64,000 nt of DNA. Source: Gemmata sp051859125 (GTDB lineage Bacteria > Planctomycetota > Planctomycetia > Gemmatales > Gemmataceae). Below are positions 43,631 through 51,765 of this stretch, piece by piece. Made by a program: the position numbers and the translations under genes. The notes beneath the pieces were generated by a model. The model saw nothing but the letters and a program-made list of their open reading frames with translations. It did not search any database and was not told the origin of the DNA. The stretch's first letter is position 1. Each line of letters opens with the position of its first letter. The stretch covers positions 1 to 64,000 of the forward strand of contig NZ_JBHYGG010000101.1 of the NCBI RefSeq assembly GCF_051859125.1. The letters run 5' to 3'.

Positions 43631-44452
43631 ATGACGACAGAACGGGGCCGCCGCGGGGTGCCCGAGGGGCTGTGGATCCGGTGCCCCAACTGCAAGGCCA
43701 CGGTCTACAAGAAGGAGGTCGAGGCCCGGCACCACGTGTGCCCGGAGTGCGACTACCACTTCACCATGCCCGCGAAGGACCGGATCGCTCAGATCCTCGA
43801 CGAGGGCACGTTCGAGGAGTGGGACGCGGACCTGCGGCCGTGCGACCCGCTCGGGTTCGTGGACCGCATCCCGTACCACCAGCGGCTCGTCGAGGAGCAG
43901 CAGAAGACCGGGATGCTCGACGCGGCCGTGACCGGCAAGGGGTTCATCCGGGGCCGCGGCGTCGTGCTGGGGATCACCGACTTCGCGTTCATGGCCGGGA
44001 GCATGGGGTCGGTGGTCGGCGAGAAGCTCACCCGGGCCGCCGAGCGGGCCACGGAACTGAAGCTGCCGCTCATCTTCGTCAGCGGGTCCGGGGGCGGCGC
44101 CCGGATGCAAGAGGGCATCCTGTCCCTCATGCAGATGTGGAAGGTCTCGGCCGCCCTGGCCCGGTACGACGCGATCGGCGGGCTCTACGTGTGCATCCTG
44201 ACGAACCCGACGATGGGCGGCGTCGCCGCGAGCTGGGCCCTCCAGGGCGACCTGACCCTGGCCGAGCCCGGCGCGATGATCGGCTTCGCCGGCCGCCGGA
44301 CCATCAAGAACACGATCCGCCTCGAACTCCCCGAGGGGTTCCAGACCAGCGAGTTCCTGCTCCAGCACGGGTTCGTGGACCGGATCGTCCACCGCCGCGA
44401 CCTGCGGACCGAGGTCGCCCGCATCATCGACTACTGCCAGATCAGGTCCTGA
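43631..44452 (+). CDS. accD: Acetyl-CoA carboxylase carboxyltransferase subunit beta
   Basis: A 273-residue beta subunit of the acetyl-CoA carboxyltransferase, which moves carboxyl from biotin carrier protein to acetyl-CoA in the first step of fatty acid synthesis. It has the zinc ribbon CPNC...CPEC near 18-40 and the carboxyltransferase fold with GSMGSVVGEKLTRAAE near 117-132, FVSGSGGGARMQEG near 142-155 and PTMGGVAASWALQGD near 182-196, which bind acetyl-CoA. I start it at the ATG at 43631; an ATG at 43580 would add 17 residues using rare TCA, CTA and CCA codons, so it looks untranslated. accA is not adjacent. Confidence 0.92.
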   Translation: MTTERGRRGVPEGLWIRCPNCKATVYKKEVEARHHVCPECDYHFTMPAKDRIAQILDEGTFEEWDADLRPCDPLGFVDRIPYHQRLVEEQQKTGMLDAAVTGKGFIRGRGVVLGITDFAFMAGSMGSVVGEKLTRAAERATELKLPLIFVSGSGGGARMQEGILSLMQMWKVSAALARYDAIGGLYVCILTNPTMGGVAASWALQGDLTLAEPGAMIGFAGRRTIKNTIRLELPEGFQTSEFLLQHGFVDRIVHRRDLRTEVARIIDYCQIRS

Positions 44453-44558
44453 CCCGCGGGGGCTCACACCCCGCCGCGGTTCGCGGTACAATTCACGGAC
44501 GCGACGAGCGGCCGGGGCGTCCCGCTCGTTACCCCCTCAATCAACAGTTGGGTGAGCC

Positions 44559-45452
44559 GTGGGCCTGTTCGACTTCCTCTTCGGCGGCACCAAGTCCCCC
44601 AAGTCCGGGGCCAACCCGACCCGGGTCAACGTCGAAAAGCGGTTCGAGTTGAGCGGCCGGACCGGCCAGGGGAGCATGTCCAAGGTGTACCGCGCGTACG
44701 ACCGGGACCTGGGCCGCAACGTGTGCCTCAAGCTCCTCGACAGGGAGAAGACCAAGAAGTTCGAGGAGCGGTTCAAGGGGCTCAAGAAGCCCAGCGAGGG
44801 GGAGATCTCCCTGGCGCTGCGGCACGACAACATCGTCCGCACGTTCGAGTTCGGCACCACGACCAAGGGCGACCCGTACGTGATCCTGGAGTGGGTCGAG
44901 GGCAGCGGGCTCAACTACCTCGTGGAGACCAAGAGCGCCCAGCTCAACGGCAACCGCATGAATTACACGGCCCAGATGTGCGACGCGCTCCAATACATGC
45001 ACGACAACAAGTGGCTGCACCGCGACCTGTGCACCCGCAACGTGATGGTGACCACCGACGGCGTCGTGAAGATCATCGACCTGGGCCTGTGCGTGCCGTA
45101 CACCCCCGCGTTCACCGTGGGCGGGAACCGCACGGGCACGGCCGACATCCTCGCCCCCGAGATCATCAAGCGGAAGACGACCGACCACCGGGTGGACCTG
45201 TTCGCCGCCGGCGTCACGGCCTACGAGGTCTTCACGGGCCAGTTGCCGTGGGAGCGGTCCCCGTCGAGCGAGGAGACGTTCCGCCGACGGCTCAACACGC
45301 CGCCCCGCGACCCGCGTGAACTGAAGAAGGGGATCGGCGACGACCTCGCCGCGGTGCTGCTCAAGTCGATCGCCCGCGAGCCCGTCGACCGGTACCCGTC
45401 GGCCAACGCCTTCAAGACCGCACTCGCCAAGGTCGAGAACCAGGACTACTGA
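44559..45452 (+). CDS. Serine/threonine protein kinase with DLG in place of DFG
   Basis: A 297-residue cytosolic protein kinase. The Gly-rich loop is SGRTGQGSMSKVYRA near 32-46, the ATP-anchoring lysine is at about 58 in VCLKLLD, the helix-C glutamate near 82, and the catalytic loop is HRDLCTRNVM at 154-163. The metal-binding DFG reads DLG at 174-176; APE is at 199-201. The HRDLCTRN sequence resembles tyrosine-kinase HRDLAARN more than typical bacterial kinases. A short N-terminal extension begins MGLFDFLFGGTKSPK. GTG start. It converges on rsmE with a 7-base overlap. No membrane anchor or sensor domain is present. Confidence 0.88.
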   Translation: MGLFDFLFGGTKSPKSGANPTRVNVEKRFELSGRTGQGSMSKVYRAYDRDLGRNVCLKLLDREKTKKFEERFKGLKKPSEGEISLALRHDNIVRTFEFGTTTKGDPYVILEWVEGSGLNYLVETKSAQLNGNRMNYTAQMCDALQYMHDNKWLHRDLCTRNVMVTTDGVVKIIDLGLCVPYTPAFTVGGNRTGTADILAPEIIKRKTTDHRVDLFAAGVTAYEVFTGQLPWERSPSSEETFRRRLNTPPRDPRELKKGIGDDLAAVLLKSIAREPVDRYPSANAFKTALAKVENQDY

Positions 45453-46144
45453 CCCGCTCCGGCGACGAGCGCGGCGGCCGCAAGGGCCGCGGTTTCGACG
45501 CGCAGCACCCGCGGCCCCAGGCTCGCCGCCAGCCACCCCGCCGCACCGGCCGCGTCCACTTCCTCGGGTGCGAACCCCCCCTCGGGGCCGACCGCCACAA
45601 CGCACGCGCCGGGAACCAGCCGACCGGTCGCGCCCGCGGCCGTGTGCAGCACGAACCGCCGCTCGGGCAGGTCCGGGAGCTTCAGGAACGCCGCCCAGGT
45701 TCGGGGCGAGTCCACACTCATGATGCGGTTGCGGCCGCACTGCTTGCTCGCCTCGATCGCGGCCCGTGTGAACTTCTCGACCGCGGCCTCTTTCGGCTGG
45801 ACCACCGATCGCGCGGCGACGAGCGGCACGAACCGGGTGACGCCGAGTTCGGTGAGCTTCTCGATCAGGAAGTCGGCACGGTCGCCCTTCGGAAGTGCGG
45901 ACGCAACGACGAGGGGGAAGGGGAGTTCGCGGTCGGCCGGTTCGACGCCGAGTACGGTCAGCGAGACCGACTTCTTGCCGGTGCCGAGGACGACCGCGGG
46001 GTAGTCGTTGCCGTCGCCGTTGAAGAGGGTGACCCGGTCGCCGGCGACGAACCGCCGGACCGACGCGAGATGGTGCGCCTCGCTCCCGGTGAGGGTGTAC
46101 TCGCCGGGAGCGAGGAGGTCCGGGGTGTAGAAGCGGTCGGCCAT
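45446..46144 (-). CDS. rsmE: 16S rRNA (uracil1498-N3)-methyltransferase RsmE
   Basis: A 232-residue SPOUT-family methyltransferase that methylates U1498 of 16S rRNA using SAM. The N-terminal PUA-like domain (MADRFYTPDLLAPGEYTL...HLASVRRF) is at 1-75, and the trefoil-knot SAM site is VAVGPEGGFAPEEVDAA near 185-201 with LGPRVLRVETAALAA near 210-224. GIG..E- and knot-forming residues are intact and the length is normal. It starts directly after the stop of a 58-residue gene (no gap), so the two are cotranscribed. The 3' end overlaps the convergent kinase by 7 bases. Confidence 0.93.
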   Translation of the reverse strand: MADRFYTPDLLAPGEYTLTGSEAHHLASVRRFVAGDRVTLFNGDGNDYPAVVLGTGKKSVSLTVLGVEPADRELPFPLVVASALPKGDRADFLIEKLTELGVTRFVPLVAARSVVQPKEAAVEKFTRAAIEASKQCGRNRIMSVDSPRTWAAFLKLPDLPERRFVLHTAAGATGRLVPGACVVAVGPEGGFAPEEVDAAGAAGWLAASLGPRVLRVETAALAAAALVAGAGQ

Positions 46145-46321
46145 TCAAGCGGTGCTCGGGACCGCGTCCGCGGGGAACTCGTCCTCGGTGCAGTCCACGA
46201 AGGCGGCGTACGCCTCCTCGGGCAGGACCGCGGGCACGAGGACCGGGGCGGGGGCCGCGTCACTGACCCAGAACGTGGGGTACGACTCTGCGGCCGCCGG
46301 TTCGCGGGGTTCGGAGCGCAT
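46145..46321 (-). CDS. Small acidic protein of unknown function
   Basis: A 58-residue acidic protein (MRSEPREPAAAESYPTFWV..., then a VLPEEAYAAFVDCTEDEF stretch) abutting the rsmE start codon with no spacer. The tight coupling to rsmE and the clean reading frame support it being translated. No motif is recognised. An upstream start at 46360 would add 13 residues of poor coding character. Confidence 0.5.
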   Translation of the reverse strand: MRSEPREPAAAESYPTFWVSDAAPAPVLVPAVLPEEAYAAFVDCTEDEFPADAVPSTA

Positions 46322-46480
46322 GGTGTGGACCCTGGGTGTTGGGGCGACGCGGATGGGCAACAGTTACCCTAACCCGAGCGCCCCCGCCGGGTCAACCACC
46401 GTCCCGGGAATGTCGGATCGAGCGGCGGGTTGGGGGAACGGGTGACGCGGCGGTCCGCGCGGCAGCGGCCGGGGCTCCGG

Positions 46481-46672
46481 TCACAGGTCGCCGACCGATC
46501 CGCGGCCGCCGACCTGGTGCCACCCGCCGGCCCGCCATTCGAGGATCACCTCGTCGCGGCCGCGCCAGGCGACGCAGTAGTCGCCGGTGAAACTGCCCAC
46601 GGACCAGCCCTTGCTGCGGAGCACTTCGAGGTTCGGTGCGCCGCTCGCCGCCAGAGGAGATGTCGGTTGCAT
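46481..46672 (-). CDS. Small tryptophan-rich protein of unknown function
   Basis: A 63-residue protein with a GWSVGSFTGDYCVAWRGRD segment followed by EVILEWRAGGWHQVGG. Three tryptophans and alternating strand-like residues suggest a small beta structure. A GAGAGG lies about eight bases before the ATG at 46672, which supports translation. I do not recognise the family. Confidence 0.55.
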   Translation of the reverse strand: MQPTSPLAASGAPNLEVLRSKGWSVGSFTGDYCVAWRGRDEVILEWRAGGWHQVGGRGSVGDL

Positions 46673-46868
46673 GTGATCCTCTCCCGAGTCCCCGAGGGGA
46701 CGCTGAACTGTGGAACAAACCCGCCCTGGAGAGTGCGCGGCCCGGAATTGTCTCGGGCCGGGTGGCTTTGCCGCCACCCCACACGTATCGGGCTGGGGAC
46801 GCGGCGAGATGCGGCCTTCTCTCCTGATACTCGGAGCGCGACCGGAACCCGCGCGGAATAATCCGACG

Positions 46869-47660
46869 CTACCGTGCGACCGGACGGTCCCCCACGGCCG
46901 CCGCACCCGTCACGCCCAGGAGCGCCCCGGGGACCACCGGCGCCGGGGCCGGGGCCTGCGAGTTGGGGAAGTACTGCTCGCCGAGCGGGTTCTGCGCCGA
47001 GGCCGGCTTCACGTCGTTCAGGAGCGGGACCGACGGCAGCGGCTCGCCGGCCAGTTCCGTTTGCTTGTGGATCGTCCCCCGGGTGAACGGGCCGGCCCCG
47101 AACACCCAGGTGTCGTTCACGCGGCTCTCGGCCTCGACGGTCCCGGACTGCCACAGCGCCCGGCCGGTGATGCGGTTGTAGGCGAACACGCCGACCTTCG
47201 CGATCCCGCGCTGGTCGTTCTTCTTGAGCAGGGCGATCTCGGGGATGCTCGTCGGCATCCCCGGCAGCACGCTCGGGAGCTGCACCGCGGGGGTGCCCAC
47301 GAGCGTGGACCGGCGGTCGGTGCCGAGCCCGCCGGTGCGGAGGTCCACGACGTACTCGGCCCGCGGCTTCTCGTCCTGAATGAGCGCGCCCGTCGCGAGG
47401 AGTTGCTGCCGAACGAGGCTCACGAGGTAGCCCTTGTCGAGTTCCTTCTCCGAGATGCTGGTCGCGTCCAGGAACACCGTCTTGCCGACGAGCGCCGAGA
47501 AGTCGATCTGGGCCACGGCCCGGTCCGCGGCCTGCGACACGAGGAGCATCTCGGTCGCGGACCGTGGGGTGTCGGTCATCCGCGTCGTCCCGCACCCGGC
47601 GGCGAGGAACGGGACGAACGCCAGTGCGGCACTGAACTGCCTCGGTCGCAGTCGGGTCAT
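46869..47660 (-). CDS. Putative lipoprotein, DUF6655-like
   Basis: A 263-residue exported protein with a signal peptide ending in a lipobox (FLAAGCGTTR, Cys near 23). The mature start RMTDTPRSATEMLLVSQAAD and IDFSALVGKTVFLDAT resemble the planctomycete lipoprotein family catalogued as DUF6655, which I recall from its GTTRMTDTxRxATE opening; I did not verify this by search. The middle part has a YVVDLRTGGLG strand near 105 and GVFAYNRITGRALWQSG near 160-176, then a Pro/Ala-rich tail. It is divergent from mdh with 132 bases between. Function unknown, probably envelope-associated. Confidence 0.7.
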   Translation of the reverse strand: MTRLRPRQFSAALAFVPFLAAGCGTTRMTDTPRSATEMLLVSQAADRAVAQIDFSALVGKTVFLDATSISEKELDKGYLVSLVRQQLLATGALIQDEKPRAEYVVDLRTGGLGTDRRSTLVGTPAVQLPSVLPGMPTSIPEIALLKKNDQRGIAKVGVFAYNRITGRALWQSGTVEAESRVNDTWVFGAGPFTRGTIHKQTELAGEPLPSVPLLNDVKPASAQNPLGEQYFPNSQAPAPAPVVPGALLGVTGAAAVGDRPVAR

Positions 47661-47792
47661 CGCGTGGTCCGTTGAATGGGGGCGTGGCTTATATCTGGTC
47701 AGCGGCCCGCAGCAAGCCGAAGTTCGCCGCCGCGGGGGCGCGTCGCTAGGCTACCTGCACCACTCAACAGCTCTCCAACTACGGGGCGTCTC

Positions 47793-48797
47793 ATGTCGAA
47801 AGTCGTTCGCGTCGCGGTGACCGGGGCGGCCGGTCGCGTCAGCAGCAGCCTCATCGTCCGGCTCGCGTCGGGCGAGGTGTTCGGCCCGAACACCCAGGTG
47901 GTTCTGCAACTCCTCGAACTCCCCGCGTCGGTCGCGCCGGCCGCGATGAAGAACCTCGAAGGGGCGATGTACGAGTTGCAGGACTGCGGGTTCTCGACGC
48001 TCAAGGACGTCATCATCACCGACGACGCGAACAAGGCGTTCGACGGGGCGAACTGGGCGGTCCTGGTCGGCGCGGCCCCGCGGGGGCCGGGCGAGCAGCG
48101 GAGCGACCTGATCCGCAAGAACGGCCCCGGGTTCGTGAGCCAGGGCAAGGCCATCGCCGCGAAGGCCGCCAGCGACGTCCGCGTCCTGGTCGTCGGCAAT
48201 CCGTGCAACACGAACTGTCTCATCGCCCAGCGGAACGGCCGCGAGGTGCCGGCCGAGCGGTGGCACGCCATGACCCGGCTCGACCACAACCGGGCCGTCT
48301 CGGCCATCGCGCTGAAGGCCGGCGTGCCCAACGCCGCGGTCACCTGCATGACCATCTGGGGCAACCACTCGAACACGCAGTTCCCGGACTTCACCAACGC
48401 GAAGATCAACGGGAAGCCGGTCACCGACGTGATCACCGACCGCACGTGGCTGGAGAGCACGTTCGTGCCGGCCAACCAGGACCGCGGCAAGTTCATCATC
48501 GACACAACGAAGGTGTCGTCGTCGTTCTCGGCCGCGAACGGGGCCATCGACCACGTCAAGAGCCTCGTGACGGGCACCCCGGCGGGCGACTGGACGAGCG
48601 CCGCGGTCGTGTCGAAGGGCGAGTACGGCGTGCCGGCCGGGCTGGTGTTCGGCTACCCCTGCACGACGAGCGGCGACGGCAACTGGAAGGTCGTCGAGGG
48701 GCTCAAGCTCGACGCCTTCGGCCAGTCCAAGTTCAAGGCCACGCTCGACGAACTGCTGAAGGAGCAGGAGGTCGTGAAGGATCTGCTCCCGAGCTGA
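47793..48797 (+). CDS. mdh: Malate dehydrogenase, cytosolic type
   Basis: A 334-residue NAD-dependent malate dehydrogenase of the type 2 (cytosolic-like) group, which interconverts malate and oxaloacetate in the TCA cycle. The NAD-binding motif VAVTGAAGRVSSSLIVRLASG (split, near 7-27) and LVVGNPCNTNCLIA near 129-142 are typical. The substrate-binding arginine lies in GAAPRGPGEQRSDL near 91-104, catalytic aspartate in RLDHNRA near 161-167 and catalytic histidine in IWGNHSNTQFPD near 186-197. Start at the ATG at 47793. It stands alone, divergent from the lipoprotein gene. Confidence 0.95.
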   Translation: MSKVVRVAVTGAAGRVSSSLIVRLASGEVFGPNTQVVLQLLELPASVAPAAMKNLEGAMYELQDCGFSTLKDVIITDDANKAFDGANWAVLVGAAPRGPGEQRSDLIRKNGPGFVSQGKAIAAKAASDVRVLVVGNPCNTNCLIAQRNGREVPAERWHAMTRLDHNRAVSAIALKAGVPNAAVTCMTIWGNHSNTQFPDFTNAKINGKPVTDVITDRTWLESTFVPANQDRGKFIIDTTKVSSSFSAANGAIDHVKSLVTGTPAGDWTSAAVVSKGEYGVPAGLVFGYPCTTSGDGNWKVVEGLKLDAFGQSKFKATLDELLKEQEVVKDLLPS

Positions 48798-49503
48798 TCT
48801 CAACTTCGGATTCCCGGAGAGAGCCCCGGCACCACATGGATGTGGCACCCACCGTGTGCCACACACCTCTGCCCGCGCGTCCCGAGCCCGCGTCTCCGAC
48901 CGGCGGGCCGTTGAGGTGGGGCGTGAAGCTCTGTGCGGCGAGTTGGGGGAGGGGTCTCCGCAATCGACGCCGACTCCTCGCACAGACGGTCAACTCCTCG
49001 CGAACGAGACCAACTCCTCGCGAACGGGGGGGAGAGCCTCGCAAGCGAGGCCCACTCTCCGCACGAATCGTTCTTTTCAGGCGATAGTTCGGACCTCAAC
49101 TCCTCCGTCGCAGACCCCACCGACGTGGGAGTTCGACGCTCCGTGCGGGTCATCCGCCCCGAGTCAGGGCCGGTGGACGAAAGCCGGCCCTCCCAAGGGT
49201 TCTGTCCGGTCGTCCGTTGGGTGCTGTGCTCCTGTCGCCGGCCTCTGTGATGCCGGTGCTTGGGGAAGGCTCCGAGGCCCGGCCTCACAGAGGCCGGCGA
49301 CAGAACGCCCACGAGTCGATCGAACTTGGCACGAGAGCACTCGGGCGTTCGAGCCGCCACGGAAACCCGCGACCCGAACGCTCAGAACCCGCCGCTTCTC
49401 CCGCCCGCGGGAACCGACACACTTCGCCGTAATTTCGCGAGTTCGCCAGCCCCGGTAGTCGATGCAGGATGTGGAATCCCTGCGACACGAACCGGAGTCG
49501 GCG
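48798..49503. repeat. Intergenic repeat cluster with dispersed repeat and palindrome
   Basis: A 706-bp gap with no convincing gene. It contains (i) small hairpins at 48834-48862 (CCACATGGATGTGG and TGTGGCAC...GTGCCACA), (ii) the dispersed repeat at about 48940-49040, homologous to 13585-13670 on the other strand and including three ACTCCTCGC(A/G) units spaced about 17-25 bases, and (iii) a perfect 19-bp inverted repeat at 49232-49250/49285-49303 (CTGTCGCCGGCCTCTGTGA and its complement). Confidence 0.75.
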
Positions 49504-50331
49504 ATGACCGCTGCGCGCCCGCGTCCCCCGCTGTTCCGGGCCCTCGGTGCCAACGACCCGCCCGCCGAAGTCGCAGTCGACGGCGGCGTGTTCACCAGGA
49601 CCGAGATCTACAAGCACGACTCGTGGGCCGCGACCGCGTTGTACTCGGGTCCGGTCGGGCAGATCGTGTGCAAGTTCAACCGCACGCAGCCGATCCTCGG
49701 CGTCTCGACGCAGTGGCTCGGCCGCCGGCTCGCGGCGCGCGAGCACCGGGCGCTCACCCGCCTCGCGGACCTCGACGCGATCCCCAAGCCGCTCGGGCCG
49801 GTGTACGCCGGCGGGAAGTTGCACCGCAACGCGGTCGCCCGGAAGTACATCCCGGGGCACCCGCTCGCCAGCGACGAGGTCGTCGGCCCGCACTTCTTCC
49901 CGGTGCTCCGCGCGACGCTGCGCGCGATGCACGACCGCGGGATCGCATACGTCGACCTCCACAAGCGGGAGAACGTGATCGTCGGCCGCGACGGCCGCCC
50001 GTACCTCGTGGACTTCCAGATCTGCTTCGACGCGACCCACCCCCGCGTCCGCTGGATTCCCGGCGTCGATCGCGTGTTCGACGCGCTGTGCGCCGGCGAC
50101 CGCTACCACCTCGACAAGCACGCCTTCCGCACGGCCGGGTGCGCCGGGGACGCGGCCAAGCCGGAAATCCCCGCGTGGCTCCAGATGCACCGACTCGTCG
50201 CGGTGCCGTTCCGGCAGCTCCGCCGGCGCATGCTCGTGTCGAAGGGGATCCGCCTCGGCCGCGGGTCGGTGGCGACCGAGGTGTTCGCCGAGGACGCGGT
50301 GCGGCGCGAATCCCGGTCCCGGGCGGCGTGA
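49504..50331 (+). CDS. Kinase-fold protein (RIO/WaaP-like)
   Basis: A 275-residue protein with a protein-kinase-like fold of the RIO/WaaP (lipopolysaccharide kinase) type. The catalytic loop is YVDLHKRENVIVG near 152-164, where the Asp and Asn of a kinase HxDxxxxN are replaced by the VDLHKREN version, and the metal-binding DFG-like motif is YLVDFQICFD near 170-179. An N-terminal lysine region (CKFNRTQPILG near 54) would hold ATP. Start at the ATG at 49504, 14 residues after an earlier ATG. No lipopolysaccharide genes are adjacent, so the substrate, lipid or protein, is unknown. Confidence 0.75.
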   Translation: MTAARPRPPLFRALGANDPPAEVAVDGGVFTRTEIYKHDSWAATALYSGPVGQIVCKFNRTQPILGVSTQWLGRRLAAREHRALTRLADLDAIPKPLGPVYAGGKLHRNAVARKYIPGHPLASDEVVGPHFFPVLRATLRAMHDRGIAYVDLHKRENVIVGRDGRPYLVDFQICFDATHPRVRWIPGVDRVFDALCAGDRYHLDKHAFRTAGCAGDAAKPEIPAWLQMHRLVAVPFRQLRRRMLVSKGIRLGRGSVATEVFAEDAVRRESRSRAA

Positions 50332-50390
50332 CTTGCCGGCCGCTCGTGCGTAAAACGGCTCCTGGGAACCGATGCGTCCCGGAGACCACC

Positions 50391-50771
50391 ATGCCCAACG
50401 CGAAGAACGTCCTCGGCGGCCCGCTGCAAACCTGCTCCACGAACCCGCTCACCGGGTTCTACCGGAACGGGTGCTGCGACACCGGGCCCGACGACGAGGG
50501 GCTTCACACCATCTGCTGCCAGGTCACGGCCGAGTTCCTCGCCCACCAGCGGGAGATCGGCAACGACCTGTCGACCCCGTTCCCCATGTACGGGTTCCCC
50601 GGGCTCAGGCCCGGGGACCGGTGGTGCGTGTGCATCACCCGGTGGAAGGAGTCGCTCGAGGCCGGCACGGCGTGCCCCGTCGTGCTCGAGGCCACGCACA
50701 TCCACGCCCTCGAATTCGTGGACCTCGAAGACCTCCAGCGGCACGCCGTGGCCCTCAAGCCCGGTGCGTGA
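50391..50771 (+). CDS. DUF2237 family protein
   Basis: A 126-residue protein of the DUF2237 family, recognised by NVLGGPLQTCSTNPLTGFYRNGCC (split 6-29), GLHTICCQVTAEFLAHQ near 37-53, PGDRWCVCITRWKESLEAG (near 74-92) and VVLEATHIHALEFV near 97-110. Several conserved cysteines could bind metal. The family has no established function. GGAG lies about eight bases before the ATG. It precedes the metallopeptidase gene by 104 bases on the same strand. Confidence 0.88.
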   Translation: MPNAKNVLGGPLQTCSTNPLTGFYRNGCCDTGPDDEGLHTICCQVTAEFLAHQREIGNDLSTPFPMYGFPGLRPGDRWCVCITRWKESLEAGTACPVVLEATHIHALEFVDLEDLQRHAVALKPGA

Positions 50772-50875
50772 CCGTTCCCGTTTGGCGCCCTGCGTTCCCG
50801 GCACCAAAATCGCTACGTTCCGACCACGCGGGCACCGGCGCGACCGTCCGGCCCGCACCTGTCTGGAGTCACCAC

Positions 50876-51760
50876 ATGGACCTGAGCGGCGCACCCGAGA
50901 GCGGCAACGTCGAGGACCGGCGGGGGATGCGGGCGACGGGCGGCGCGATCGCGGGCGGCGGCGGGCTGCTGATCGTCATCATCGGCCTGATCTTCGGCGT
51001 AGACCTTAACAAGCTCGGCGTCACCGGCGGCGGTGGCACGCAGGACGGCCCCCCGCCCAGCGACAACTACAAGCCGTTCGTGTCCAAGGTGCTCGGCACC
51101 ATCGAGACCGTGTGGCGTGACGAGTTCGGCAAGCCGTCGAACGGGTACGGCAACCAGCGGTACCAGAACGCCAAGCTCGTGCTGTTCTCCTCGGGCGTCA
51201 ACACCGGCGGGTGCGGGTTCGCCCCGTCCGACGTCGGCCCGTTCTACTGCCCGGCCGACAAAACCATTTACCTCGACCCCTCGTTCTTCAACGAACTGGT
51301 CCAGAAGCTCGGCGGCTCGAAGGGCGAGTTCTCGCAGGCGTACGTCATCGCGCACGAGAACGGGCACCACGTCCAGAACCTGCTCGGGTACTCGGCCCGC
51401 GTCGATTCGAAGCGGAAGACGCGGCAGGAGAACGAGTACTCGATCCGCCTGGAGTTGCAGGCCGACTACCTCGCCGGCGTGTGGGCGTACCACGGGCAGA
51501 AGCAGTTCAACTTCATCCGCCCCGGCGACGTGGACGACGCGCTCAAGACGGCCCGCGCGATCGGCGACGACCGCATCATGCAGAAGATGGGGCGCAAGGC
51601 GTGGCCCGAGAGCTTCAACCACGGCACCGCCGACCAGCGCCTCGCGTCGTTCTCGGCCGGGATGCGCACCGGGAACGCGTCCAAGGCCAAGCTCGACGAG
51701 TTCTTCACCGTCGCGTTCGACGCGCACTCCGCCGAACTCGACTCGGCCCTCTTCCGGTGA
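50876..51760 (+). CDS. Membrane-anchored neutral zinc metallopeptidase (YpfJ/KPN_02809-like)
   Basis: A 294-residue membrane-anchored metallopeptidase. One transmembrane helix is at about 22-42 (GGAIAGGGGLLIVIIGLIFG) with a Gly-rich linker; the rest faces outside. The zinc motif is HENGHH at 160-165 (His160, Glu161, His164) and the third ligand probably comes from the ELQADYLAG motif near 194-202. Two cysteines near 113 and 125 (GCGFA and YCPAD) may pair. The family (Zn_peptidase_2/YpfJ) has unknown substrates. It abuts the OGFr-domain gene, whose start lies six bases after its stop. Confidence 0.92.
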   Translation: MDLSGAPESGNVEDRRGMRATGGAIAGGGGLLIVIIGLIFGVDLNKLGVTGGGGTQDGPPPSDNYKPFVSKVLGTIETVWRDEFGKPSNGYGNQRYQNAKLVLFSSGVNTGGCGFAPSDVGPFYCPADKTIYLDPSFFNELVQKLGGSKGEFSQAYVIAHENGHHVQNLLGYSARVDSKRKTRQENEYSIRLELQADYLAGVWAYHGQKQFNFIRPGDVDDALKTARAIGDDRIMQKMGRKAWPESFNHGTADQRLASFSAGMRTGNASKAKLDEFFTVAFDAHSAELDSALFR

Positions 51761-51765
51761 CCCTC

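Noticed and set aside
48850..49460. Short open frames in the repeat cluster after mdh
   Set aside because: They run through palindromes and the dispersed repeat, have no ribosome-binding site and no domain.
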